Assembly (NCBI GenBank): GCA_951799405.1
Contig: OX637339.1
Location: forward strand, 10,974,001 to 11,038,000
Length of the DNA: 64,000 nucleotides
Source of the DNA: Agapetus fuscipes
Taxonomy: Eukaryota > Arthropoda > Insecta > Trichoptera > Glossosomatidae
Reading direction: 5' to 3'
The notes beneath the pieces are model-generated. The model worked only from the letters and a program-made list of their open reading frames with translations. It was not told where the DNA came from and made no database searches. Both the position numbers and the translations under genes were made by a program. Positions 55,966 to 64,000 of this stretch are shown here, piece by piece. The stretch's first letter is position 1. Each line of letters opens with the position of its first letter.

Positions 55966-56175
55966 TGTCTTTGTAGTCTTCTGAGGGTTGTGACTTTTGA
56001 CCCATGTGGTAGCAACCACTCTGCTCCAGTTCTCTCTTGACTGCGCTCCCCGTAGCGCTCCAACCACCGAGGTGCCTACTGCTGTCTTCACTTGATCGGT
56101 CCATCTTGTGGGGGATCTTCCTCTTCCTCTTTTCCCCTCCAAGCCACCGATTACAACCAGTCGTTCCTGGCTATG
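55966..56175 (-). pseudogene. LINE C-terminal relic (fourth family)
   Basis: The minus strand reads RQRHSQERLVVIGGLEGKRG-type sequence, then RGRSPTRWTDQVKTAVGTS, AQSRENWSRVVATT and HNPQ. The RGR-x-P-x-RW-D and R-x-NW patterns mark the end of a LINE protein. It is in one frame with no stop over about 70 codons, so it is comparatively young. Confidence 0.65.
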
Positions 56176-56179
56176 CCGT

Positions 56180-57020
56180 TGTAGTACCGTCGAGAAAATA
56201 TAAAAAAAACGTACCATCTCTTTTTTTTCTATTTCGTCAAATTTATAGGTATTACTTGAACTCCCCAATATTAAGATTAGGAAAAAGTTGTAAAAAAATC
56301 CATACGCATAATATTACCCATTTTTTTTACGACCAGGAAAGGTTTAAATTTTTAGACCCTCAATCCTTTTATGCTCCTCACCAATACACACGCGCGCGCA
56401 AGTTCACGCACACATATTATGCTGATAAAGGGACACAATCGCGAGGGAAAAAATGAATAATCATGGTGCAGCGCAACAAAGATGGCGGACACACAAAAAA
56501 CCGCGTCCCAAAAAATAATCAAAATAAAATAACTCTATGGTATCCTGTACCACAAGTAAAAACTTCACATTCCAAACTCAAATAAAAGAGTTTTTCAAAA
56601 AAATATATAAAATAAAACAGCGCCTCTAGTGAACATTTTACTGTTCATACATTTTTATGTTTCTTAAATGTATTGGGCTGTTAGAGTGTGTGTGATGCTA
56701 GCCAGCTAAAATAAAAATAAAGATAAAAAATAAATACCTAAAACCAGTTGTGCGAGGGCGGAGCAAGGTAGACTATTAAAATTAGGTAAAAAAGGGTTGC
56801 AAGGGGAAAAAGAAGCAAAGGGGGTCGACGGTTGCGATTTGAAAATTATAATATGAATAAGGAGGTCCGCTGAATTGACAGACAAAATAGTGTCATCACC
56901 CGGCCAGGTTGCCAAGGAAAGGCAAACAAATGTGTTGTTATTGTTTGCAATGGACGGCCGTGCCATACAAGACTGACGTTTGCTCCTCGAGGAAAAAGTT
57001 CAAAATTTAAAAATCTAAGT
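56180..57020. other. Intergenic DNA, no gene supported
   Basis: Frames over 56037-56456 and 56706-56966 have no recognisable domains. AT-rich with A runs. Confidence 0.4.
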
Positions 57021-57220
57021 CATATATGTAGGTATGAGGCTGCAAAAAATGGTTCACTTTGCCAATGTAACCCCTGTTTCAGGAAAGGTCGTGAAGAATT
57101 GCAGGGCTTATGTTCATTTGAGATTGGGTTTTTTATGTTGTAAGTCCACATACGGCATGTGTAAGCGCGAACGTGTCTGCTTGTGGGAATGCATGTAAAA
57201 TGAATCTTAAATCTTTCTTA
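57021..57220 (+). mobile_element. LINE 3'-tail copy, split by repeat D and SINE A
   Basis: taggtatgaggctgcaaaaa through gcatgtaaaatgaatcttaaatc. The terminal part (ttaaatatatctttgcaact) reappears at 57558-57600 beyond the insertions. Confidence 0.75.
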
Positions 57221-57312
57221 ATGTTTTTTTTTAAGGAATCCTGTGCGGGAGACTCCCTAGATTTCAGAGAGTCTAAGGGTCTATGACACTTGTTGTAGTG
57301 CTGCAGAGGTGT
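57220..57312 (-). repeat. Dispersed repeat D, antisense
   Basis: ttaaggaatcctgtgcggga, gagtctaagggtctatgaca and gctgcagaggtg; the T-run on its left is the reversed A tail. Confidence 0.55.
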
Positions 57313-57557
57313 TTACGAGCTTGGTCGTCGCTACAAAGCGCCAATACTTAAGCAAGATCCAGTTGCTGTAAGGCTGGATGGACCTTTAGAGACCGGTCTT
57401 TGGTAAAGGTTTTATGAATCTTTCAACCCAGCGAAGAGCATATTTGAAAATATAAGTAGGTAAATGGTAAATTTTTTGTGCTCCGACGGGATTCGAACCC
57501 ACAACCTCTCATTTACGATTCCGAAGTGTTGCCACTGGACTACGGACCGATCAATGT
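57312..57557 (-). mobile_element. SINE A, antisense
   Basis: acgagcttggtcgtcgctac, gctggatggacctttagaga, and the head gggattcgaacccacaacct with ggactacggaccgatc. Confidence 0.75.
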
Positions 57558-57619
57558 TAAATATATCTTTGCAACTTCGATTATACTAATTAGATGTTAT
57601 TTTTTCGTTCTTGTATAGC

Positions 57620-57710
57620 ACTGCCGCCTTTAGCAACCGATATAAAAATATTTGTTTGTCTTTTCTCTAGCAACCCGGCTAGGTAACATCACAATATTAT
57701 CTATGTCAAT
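57620..57710. repeat. Repeat H, left part
   Basis: tagcaacccggctaggtaac and atctatgtcaat match 44365-44417. Its continuation (gcggacctcattatg) follows the insertion at 57711-57969. Confidence 0.55.
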
Positions 57711-57969
57711 ATAATTCGCACGCTTAATAATAAAGAGAAATAACTCGAAAATTGGGAAAATCGAGATTTTGTAATAAAACGCAAGAACAATGCGAGAAGA
57801 ATAGGTAGTATGCGACAGCCGTTCAATTTGGACGAATATGACCGAGATAAAACATCGGCCCCCTTTTTCATCCCATACAAGTTGTACTGGGTGTCTGAAC
57901 TTTAAACGTGATTTCCCAACATTCTTGTTTTTTGAGTTATTGCTCTTTATTATTAAACGTGCGAATTAT
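57711..57969. mobile_element. TIR element with 36-bp inverted ends
   Basis: 57711-57746 (ataattcgcacgcttaataa to aaataactc) is inverted at 57934-57969. Repeat H at 44.4 kb lacks it and reads straight through (tatgtcaattcacgtgtgga), so this is an insertion of about 260 bp. Confidence 0.65.
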
Positions 57970-58170
57970 CTGCGGACCTCATTATGAAGCCTTTGTATTT
58001 TTTTATGTCGTACCTAAAAATCAATTACTATCATTGGACGATCCAACAGAGTGGGATAAATATTGCGTGAAAAGAAAGATAATAGATTTTGACAATTATA
58101 TTAATTTTTTAAAACTGAACAATTTTAAAACTTAATTTAAATCGGATATTTAACGAACCGTTTAGAGAGA
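57970..58170. other. Unassigned DNA next to the hammerhead-like motif
   Basis: A 75-codon frame (57908-58135) spans the right end of the TIR element and ends 55 bp before the motif. No domain was recognised. Confidence 0.35.
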
Positions 58171-58174
58171 ACTT

Positions 58175-58225
58175 ACATCATTCTCGACGTTTCGTCAGCG
58201 ACGTAGCCGACGTCTTCAGGAGAAC
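58175..58225 (-). ncRNA. Hammerhead-like ribozyme motif, copy 4
   Basis: On the minus strand: CTGAAGA (58219-58213), one extra base, a stem II with GTC/GAC arms and a loop containing ggctacgtcgct, GAAA (58193-58190), then CGTCGAGAATGATG. The core is fully consensus. 62637-62663 is a related copy with the same ggctacg loop and gagaat-atg flank. Confidence 0.4.
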
Positions 58226-58624
58226 ATCCTCTCTGTACGGCGACAGTTCATCCTCAGTCTCAGCAGCTCATCATCTGCTGTGATGGCATTAATTTTGAAA
58301 ATCGAAAGTGTAAGCGAATGACGACGGTCTGGAGTAATATAATAAAGGACTAGGGGCGTTGCCCCTGGCTGCTACGCAGCCCAACCCCTTAACATTTGTA
58401 AAATGTTTATATGGCACATAGTTTCCTCGCCTTAAACTTCGCAGTATTAAAAAACATGTAAAATAAAAACACGCAGTTTTTGTAAAAGAACATTTACTTA
58501 GATTTGTTAGGCTTTGATAAAATAAATTTATGAAAATCCGCCATTACAAAAAAATACTGGGAATATCCCGCACTGTAAACGGTTATACCTTAATATAATA
58601 AATACATCGATAGTGTATGCAAAT
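58226..58624. other. Intergenic DNA with a repeated boundary
   Basis: tgatggcattaattttgaaa at 58280-58299 recurs at 60547-60566 with related sequence after it (gtaagcgaa-gacgacgg). The whole tandem array may therefore lie inside, or be bracketed by, copies of another element. Confidence 0.4.
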
Positions 58625-60303
58625 ATTAAAATTTTTGACTCAAATGAACATAAGTGCAAAAAGAGTTGCACTTATGTTCATTTGAGTTGGGTGTTTATGT
58701 TGTAAGTCCACATGCAGCATGTGTAAGCGTGAACTTTTACGAGTCTGCTAGTGTACTTGTGTTATGTCACTGTGATTTTTGGTTAAAGTGCTGTTCTGTC
58801 ACTGTGCTGTTTTGACACTGCGCTGATTTGTCACTGTGCTGTTTTGTCACTGTGCTGTTTTGTCACTGTGCTGTTTTGTTACCGTGTTGTTTTGTCACCG
58901 TGTTGTTGTGTCACTGTGCTGTTCTTTCACTGTGCTTTTTTGTCTCCGTGTTGTTTTGTCACTATGCTGTTTTGTCAACGTGCTGCTTTGTCACTGTGCT
59001 GTTTTGTTACTGTGGTGTTTTGTCACCGTGTAGTTTGGTCACTGTGCTGATTTGTCACTGTGTTGTTTTGTCACCGTCATTTTTTGTCACTGTGCTGTTT
59101 TGTCACTGTGCTGTTATGTCACTGTGCTGTTTTGTCACCGTACTTTTTTGTCAATGTGCCGTTTTGTCACTGTGCTGTTAAATCACTGTGCTGTTTTGTC
59201 ACCGTGCTGTTTTGTCATTGTGCTGTTATGTCACTGTGCTGTTTTGTCACCGTGCTTTTTTGTCAATGTGCCGTTTTGTCACTGTGCTGTTAGATCACTG
59301 TGCTGTTTTATCACCGTGCTGTTTTGTCACTGTGCTGTTATGTCACTGTGCTCTTTTGTCACCTTCCTATTTTTTCACTGTTTGTTTTGTCCCCGTGCTT
59401 TTTTGTCACTGTGCTGTTTTGTTACTTTGTTATTTGGTCATGTATCGTTTTGTCACTGTTATATAACTATGTAATATAGCTTTGCAACTTGGATTACAGA
59501 TTATAAAGAATAGAAATCAAAATAATTTCCTTGTCTTATAGGTTGGTATGAGGCTGACCATCCATACTGTAAAAATGGTTCACTTTGCCAACGTCACCCC
59601 TGTTTGAGGGAAGATGGGCAAGAGTTGCAGAGCTTATGTTCATTAGAGATTGTGTTTTTATGTTGTAAGGACACATGCAGCATGTGTAAGCGCGAACTTA
59701 TAAGTGTGTGCTTGAGGGAATGCATTTAATATGAATCTCAAATGGTATGTATCTTTGCAACTTAGATTATAGAACTAAACAAAATAATTTCCTTGACTAA
59801 AAGGTTGGTATGTGGCTGACCACCCATACTGTAAGCAATGGTTCACCATGCAAATTTTATCTCTGTTTGAGGAAAAGTCGGCAAGAGTTGCAGGGCTTAT
59901 GTTCATTTGAGTTTAGGTTTTTTGTTGTAAGTCCACATGGGGCATTTGTAAGCGCGAACATTTACCTGTCTGCTTGTGGGAATGCATTTAATATGAATCT
60001 CAAATGCTATGTATCTTTGCAACTTAGATTATGAAAAGAAATACACAAAATAGTTTCGTTGACTTATAGGTTGGTATGAGGCTGACCACCCATACTTAAA
60101 AAAATGGTTTACTTTGCAAATTTCACCTTTGTTTCAGGGAAGGTTGGCAAAGTTGCAGGGCTTATGTTCATTTGAAATGGGTTGTTATGTTGTAAGTACA
60201 CATGCAGCATATGTAAGCGCGAACTTATAAATGTCTGCTTGTAAGAATGCATGTAATATGAATCTCAAATGTTATATATGTTTGCAACTTAGATTACAGA
60301 TTG
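58625..60303 (+). repeat. Tandem array of four LINE 3' tails
   Basis: Tail units at 58665-59505 (split by a minisatellite), 59536-59772, 59796-60030 and 60058-60303, all in the same direction with a period of about 265 bp. Each ends in cttagatta-type repeats and is followed by a short A-rich spacer (gaaatcaaaataatttcctt-like) and the next ttataggttggtatg. Confidence 0.85.
58763..59465. repeat. 16-bp minisatellite inside a LINE tail
   Basis: About 43 units of gtcactgtgctgtttt with point variants. It interrupts the tail between its gtctgctagtg block and the terminal tttgcaacttggatta. Because 16 is not a multiple of 3, three frames all show FCHCAVLSLC-like repeats; these are not genes. Confidence 0.95.
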
Positions 60304-60651
60304 AAATCCATTTTTATTTGTTTTTTTTTTTTTTTTAATTTGCATGAAATAAAAGAAAATGTAAAAAAAACTTTCACGTTTTGCCGCTAGATGTCAATAT
60401 AGTTCCATACATTTTCAGTATGAACCAACAGATTTATTGAAAGAAGTTTTCAGTAGGTTTTAAACACAAACGCGAAAGCTCGCAGCTTTGCAGCATATAT
60501 ACAAAAATTAATTTGCCATCCATCAGGAATGTTTTTCATCTTCTGTGATGGCATTAATTTTGAAAATTGCAATTGTAAGCGAAAGACGACGGCGAAGGGT
60601 ATTATATATATAGATTAATTTTTTAAAACTGATCAGATCGGATATGAGATA
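60304..60651. other. Intergenic DNA, nothing recognised
   Basis: T-rich tract at 60320-60340, then the repeated boundary tgatggcattaattttgaaa. Confidence 0.4.
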
Positions 60652-60938
60652 CCGAATTACGTAAAAGATCGGGAGTTACTGACATAGTCAAAAGAGTGGC
60701 AAAGCAGAAGTGGTCGTGGGCAGGGCATGTAGCCAGATTGAGCGAACAAAGATGAATGAAAAGAGTGGTAGAATGGAGACCTCGTGAAGAAAAAAGAACT
60801 AGAGGAAGGCCTCTTACACGATGGTCAGATGATATTAAAAAAGTTGCTGGTGACTGGATGCAGAGAGCCCAGGACAGAGACGCCTGGAGAGATATGGGGG
60901 AGGCCTATGTCCAGCAGTGGACAAGAAGTGGCTGACTA
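60652..60938 (+). pseudogene. RTE-type LINE C-terminal relic
   Basis: The plus frame reads VAKQKWSWAGHVARLSEQR, one stop, VVEWRPREEKRTRGRPLTRW, SDDIKKVAGDWMQRAQDRDA and WRDMGEAYVQQWTRSG before the stop. These are textbook RTE C-terminal motifs (AGHVAR, RGRP-TRW-DD, AQDR-W, EAYVQQW). Only one lesion is visible. Confidence 0.75.
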
Positions 60939-60939
60939 A

Positions 60940-61199
60940 ATAAGTAGTAGGTAGGTATAAGGTAAGTATAAAGACAATATAAATAAAAGACAATATAAGT
61001 AATGAAGTCCCTACATGGATTAGAATATGGCAACGTCACTTGGCCGAATTGTTAGGGAAAAAACACAGATATTTCTTTATAGATGTTGAGGATATTAATC
61101 GCATACAAGTGTGGCGTTTGCCCACCAAAAAAATAATCTATATATACACTTAATATTAGAATGCATGTTATTATTTAAGGTTTTTAAGTCAGCTATGAT
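60940..61199. other. Intergenic DNA, nothing recognised
   Basis: AT-rich, no features. Confidence 0.4.
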
Positions 61200-61297
61200 G
61201 GATTACTCCAATTTCAAATGAAGTGATTGGCGAAACGCCGGTCCTTTTATTTGCAAAAATAAATAGGTTCCTAAAGGCACCTCCGATCTCTTTAGAG
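61200..61297 (+). mobile_element. SINE B fragment interrupted by a hAT MITE
   Basis: gaagtgattggcgaaacgcc, tttgcaaaaataaataggtt, then ctttagag; it resumes at 61508 with ctttagagataac. Confidence 0.6.
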
Positions 61298-61507
61298 CAG
61301 CGGTCTCCAAACTTTATGCTACCATGCCTCCCAAAAATGTTTTTTTTTTTTCGCGCCTCCCTTTGTACGTTTTATTTTTTTTCGCGCCTAATACTATCTA
61401 CTTTAGACACATTTTACTAATACTACTTTAGACACATTTTTGGCGCCTCCCCTAGCCACAGCTCGCACCTCCCCTGGGAGGCGCGCCCCCCAGTTTGGAA
61501 ACCGCTG
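61298..61507. mobile_element. hAT-type MITE, 210 bp, perfect 8-bp duplication
   Basis: Ends cagcggtctccaaacttt and cagtttggaaaccgctg are inverted. ctttagag flanks both (61290-61297 and 61508-61515). The interior carries several cgcgcctccc/gggaggcgcg words. No coding capacity. Confidence 0.85.
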
Positions 61508-61735
61508 CTTTAGAGATAACCCTTTTTCATCGAAATGTGACAAGCTTTTTTCAGTGTATTATGATTTTTAGTTTATCAAGGGCATTGGCTGAATGTGTAT
61601 GCTCGAAGTTACACGTGCTATTGCGTGCTATGCACTTTATCCAATCTAGTGTAGGTATTATAGGTATTATATTATGCTGAAATATATTATAAGGTAGGTA
61701 TGTATGAGGGTAAAAGTTATTTCAGCCTGACATCA

Positions 61736-61886
61736 CATTTTGTACTGGCACCACCAGCATTTGACAGCTGTCAAAAGCTGTCGAAAAACATAACCTCTAA
61801 AAGTTTGAATATTAATTAATAGTGAATTGCATATTTCTATTTACTTTTATTTCACATCACATTTTAGATTCGTCATTTCTTTGAAC
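61736..61886 (+). promoter_or_regulatory. Probable UROD promoter and 5' UTR
   Basis: Region between the repeats and the UROD start codon. It contains the palindrome tgacagctgtca (61762-61773, with an E-box-like cagctg) and a second agctgtc nearby. The transcription start is not visible. The call is positional. Confidence 0.35.
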
Positions 61887-61901
61887 ATGGCGGATAATAA
61901 G
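61887..61901 (+). CDS. UROD: Uroporphyrinogen decarboxylase, exon 1 (start)
   Basis: ATG GCG GAT AAT AAG (MADNK) followed by a splice donor gtaaaa at 61902. The phase-0 end fits the next exon, which starts GTG TTC CCA. Known UROD proteins have a short, poorly conserved N-terminus directly before the FPPLKN motif, so a five-codon first exon is plausible. No other in-frame start is needed: exon 2 has stop-free sequence upstream, but a clear acceptor (ttctccag) ends it. Transcript data would settle it. Confidence 0.65.
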
Positions 61902-62593
61902 GTAAAATAAATAATTTACATCGATGTTAGTCGTCATTCTGGTACAAAAATAAATCTTTATTTACTATGAAACCGGTTTTGGAAGTTATCCTAAAGAATT
62001 GGTTTTTATTATGTTTTTATTACATTCTAATACGTATTGCGCCATTATTTAATGAAACTTTGATTTTGAGTGTTATCTAGGTGTCTAGGTGGCTTAGCTT
62101 AGCTGATCCTATATCTTTGGCTGTCTTATGAATTGGTTGATCCGCTTTCGGAGACAATTTCTCACCTCCTAAACAAGAGGGCGCCCTGGCCGTTTAGGAG
62201 GATATTAATGAGGAATCTATAGGTCTATCTATTAATTAAAGGTAATGTAATGAGGAATAAACAATTGCCTTCTCCATCTTATCACACATGGAAAGATTGA
62301 GGGAAGAAGAACTCAAGGACCCCAAAGGACATCGTGGCTGAAAAACTTGCTACAGTGGTTTGGCAAAAGCACAACGTCCTAATTTTGAGCCGCAGCATCC
62401 AAAGTGAAAATAGCAATGATGATAGCCAATGTTTGTTAGAAGTGGAACTGAAAGAAAAATGTAGGTTAACGCAGAAGTTTCCCTGGATAAGAAATTCCAG
62501 CAGTCTTCTCATCTGTGCCTATCTATCTGGTGTATATACTCATGTACAATCGAATAAATAAAAAATTTATACAAATTACAATTCCCTGTAAAA

Positions 62594-62670
62594 CTTTTAA
62601 AACTTTTCTTAAGGGAGAAATAACATTATTCTCGCATTTCATTGGGGTCGTAGCCAACATCAGAGGCAAT
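62594..62670 (-). ncRNA. Hammerhead-like motif, degraded, copy 5 (in UROD intron)
   Basis: On the minus strand: CTGATGT (62663-62657), TGG/CCA stem II arms with a ctacgacc loop, and GAAATGCGAGAATAATG (GAAA 62640-62637). It is clearly related to the motif at 58190-58219. One core base is changed (CUGANGA to CTGATGT), so activity is unlikely. Confidence 0.35.
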
Positions 62671-62794
62671 CTTACTGCAATCTTAGTCCATTCACAATCC
62701 TCATGAGTGGTGCCAGGTGCCTTCATTCATCTCTTGCTGGAATGGTTCTGAGCATCCTCTTTTCGAATGTTGCAATTGAGTCTCAGTTGTCCAA

Positions 62795-63002
62795 GTAACA
62801 GAGATATATTACATTTAGGATTCATACAAAATGAATTCCCACAAGGAAACACATGTAAGTTTGCGCTTACAAATGCTGGATGTGTACTTACAACATAAAA
62901 GCCCAATCTCAAATGAATATAAGCCCTGCAACTCTTGCCAACCTTACCTGAAACAGAGGTGACATTGGCAAAGTCAACCATTTTTAAAGTATGGGTGGTC
63001 TA
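62795..63002 (-). mobile_element. LINE 3'-tail copy, antisense (in UROD intron)
   Basis: Reversed consensus: gagatatattacatttagga, gtttgcgcttacaaatgctg, gttgccaacc-like and gacattggcaaagtcaacca. It lies antisense to the gene. Confidence 0.8.
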
Positions 63003-63169
63003 GCAGTCAATGTGAAGAGTGCAAATGTTTTCAAATCAAATGTAAAGGGGTGTTTGTTCAGGAAATGCTATGGCTCTCAAATCCTCTTGCAGTGAATTTA
63101 CAAAACGCCACCAAAAATATTGTATTTTATAAATATTTTTATTACTACTAAGTATTGTTTGTTCTCCAG

Positions 63170-63328
63170 GTGTTCCCACCGCTAAAGAACCAGCGCCTCC
63201 TACTGGCAGCAGCAGGTCAGCCTGTGGACCGCGTCCCCGTGTGGGTGATGCGGCAGGCCGGCCGCTACCTGCCCGAGTTCCTAGAGCTGCGGGCCAAGCA
63301 TGACTTCTTCTCCGTGTGCCGCACCCCC

Positions 63329-63362
<34 letters not shown>

Positions 63363-63457
63363 GGAGGTTCCCCCACTTGGACGCCTCCATCATCTTCAGC
63401 GATATCCTGGTTATACCGCAGGCACTTGGGATGGTGGTGGAAATGCATCCTGGAAAG
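63170..63457 (+). CDS. UROD: Uroporphyrinogen decarboxylase, exon 2
   Basis: 96 codons between acceptor ...ctccag (63169) and donor gttata (63458). UROD removes four carboxyl groups from uroporphyrinogen III to give coproporphyrinogen III in the cytosol (heme pathway; homodimer). Seen: [26 protein letters not shown] (the conserved arginine-bearing substrate loop), [20 protein letters not shown], and [15 protein letters not shown] with the catalytic aspartate. It covers roughly residues 6-101 of a protein usually near 360 residues; the rest lies beyond the window. GC-rich codons contrast with the AT-rich intron. Start and end are both phase 0. Confidence 0.93.
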
Positions 63458-63834
63458 GTTATATTATGCATTGCTTACTTTACTTTCACACTTACTTATT
63501 ATTCTTACTTTTACGTGCAAAAGATAGAGATTCAGACATTCCCTCCAGTTCCTTACTATTGTCATTTATTTGCAAGAAGATGTTTTATGTAGAGCAAGTT
63601 AATGATTTTCTGATGTACCTACAGCTCAACATTTAAAAATGAGGTAAATATATTGAAATGGCAATCTCAATGTTTCCCTATTGAAACTTTCTAGGAACAG
63701 ACTAAGTATATTAAAAAAAACTCAAATAACTGTCGGTTTGACATGTTTATAAAGCAAAAATAATCTTACAGAATACAATTTGATGGTTGAGGCATCTAGA
63801 AAAAATGGGCGGTGAGCCACGGACTAAGGTAATT
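63458..63834 (+). other. UROD intron 2 (start)
   Basis: AT-rich DNA after the donor; no further UROD exon was seen up to the window end. Confidence 0.6.
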
Positions 63835-63985
63835 TCAAAAGTAAGCATGGAAGGAAAAAACTGAGGAAATAATGGATTGATTGAATAAGCGAGATTGCAA
63901 ATGACTGGAACCTCTTGGATGGAAAAAGAGAAGAGCATGCATGAAGAGAGCAGTGAATTTTGAGGTGATGAAAGAAACAGTTTAT
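63835..63985 (+). pseudogene. LINE C-terminal relic in UROD intron 2
   Basis: The plus frame reads ISEIANDWN, matching SEIANEWN, and further words (gaagagagcagtgaattttg, gatgaaagaaac) follow the LINE C-terminal order. Several stops and small duplications are present; it resembles 3178-3345. Confidence 0.5.
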
Positions 63986-64000
63986 TTAGGGCTAAGACGG

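Larger units (their letters stand above)
61902..63169 (+). other. UROD intron 1
   Basis: 1,268 bp from gtaaaata to gtttgttctccag. It contains a hammerhead-like motif and an antisense LINE tail, and no other coding signal. Confidence 0.65.

Noticed and set aside
58828..59474. Cysteine-rich frames with FCHCAVLSLC repeats in three frames
   Set aside because: Direct translation of a 16-bp minisatellite in every frame; not a gene and not a zinc-finger protein.

Overview
The window looks like arthropod, most likely lepidopteran, genomic DNA. It is AT-rich and almost free of genes, and it is packed with nested transposable elements. Two host loci can be supported. The first two coding exons of uroporphyrinogen decarboxylase (heme synthesis) lie at the right end (61887-61901 and 63170-63457, + strand, gene running off the window). 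A short secreted protein with one LDL-receptor class A module is at 35819-36187. The insect assignment is inference: it rests on the UROD sequence, an intron in an AT-rich background, frequent taggtacc-type words, and the mix of element families.

0-13 kb: dispersed repeats only. These are 3'-end fragments of one LINE family (the 'LINE tail', about 240 bp, ending in gatta/agatt iterations), three tRNA-derived SINE families (A, B, C), small TIR elements (MITEs), relics of LINE reverse transcriptase C-termini, and two hammerhead-like motifs. 13-19.7 kb: two near-identical 3.33-kb long-terminal-inverted-repeat elements lie head to tail and share TTAA boundaries. 20.9-28.8 kb: a SINE A copy is split by a hAT-like element (8-bp duplication CATCCAGC). 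That element contains an A-rich tract, a complete LTR retrotransposon without coding genes (two 1,019-bp LTRs, tRNA-Lys-type primer site, 41-bp minisatellite as cargo) and an antisense LINE copy.

29-35 kb: SINEs, a full palindromic MITE, and LINE relics. 35.8-40.5 kb: the LDLa gene, then a nearly full-length LINE (AP endonuclease plus reverse transcriptase) broken by an antisense insertion of its own 3' end. The 3' UTR of this LINE (40214-40473) identifies the abundant 240-bp dispersed repeat as its 5'-truncated progeny. 41-48 kb: Harbinger-like elements with TTA duplications. One sits in a MITE whose intact relative is at 53904-54078. Another carries broken transposase and Myb-like genes and is nested in a TA-flanked element with a PHD-like zinc finger.

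48-61 kb: more SINEs, MITEs and LINE relics, and a tandem array of four LINE tails. The first tail is split by a 16-bp minisatellite of about 700 bp. 61-64 kb: a hAT MITE with a perfect 8-bp duplication lies just upstream of UROD. Nothing looks prokaryotic or viral, and there is no CRISPR array or operon. The interest lies in nested, datable mobile elements, hammerhead-like RNA motifs, and coding-free but apparently mobile elements.
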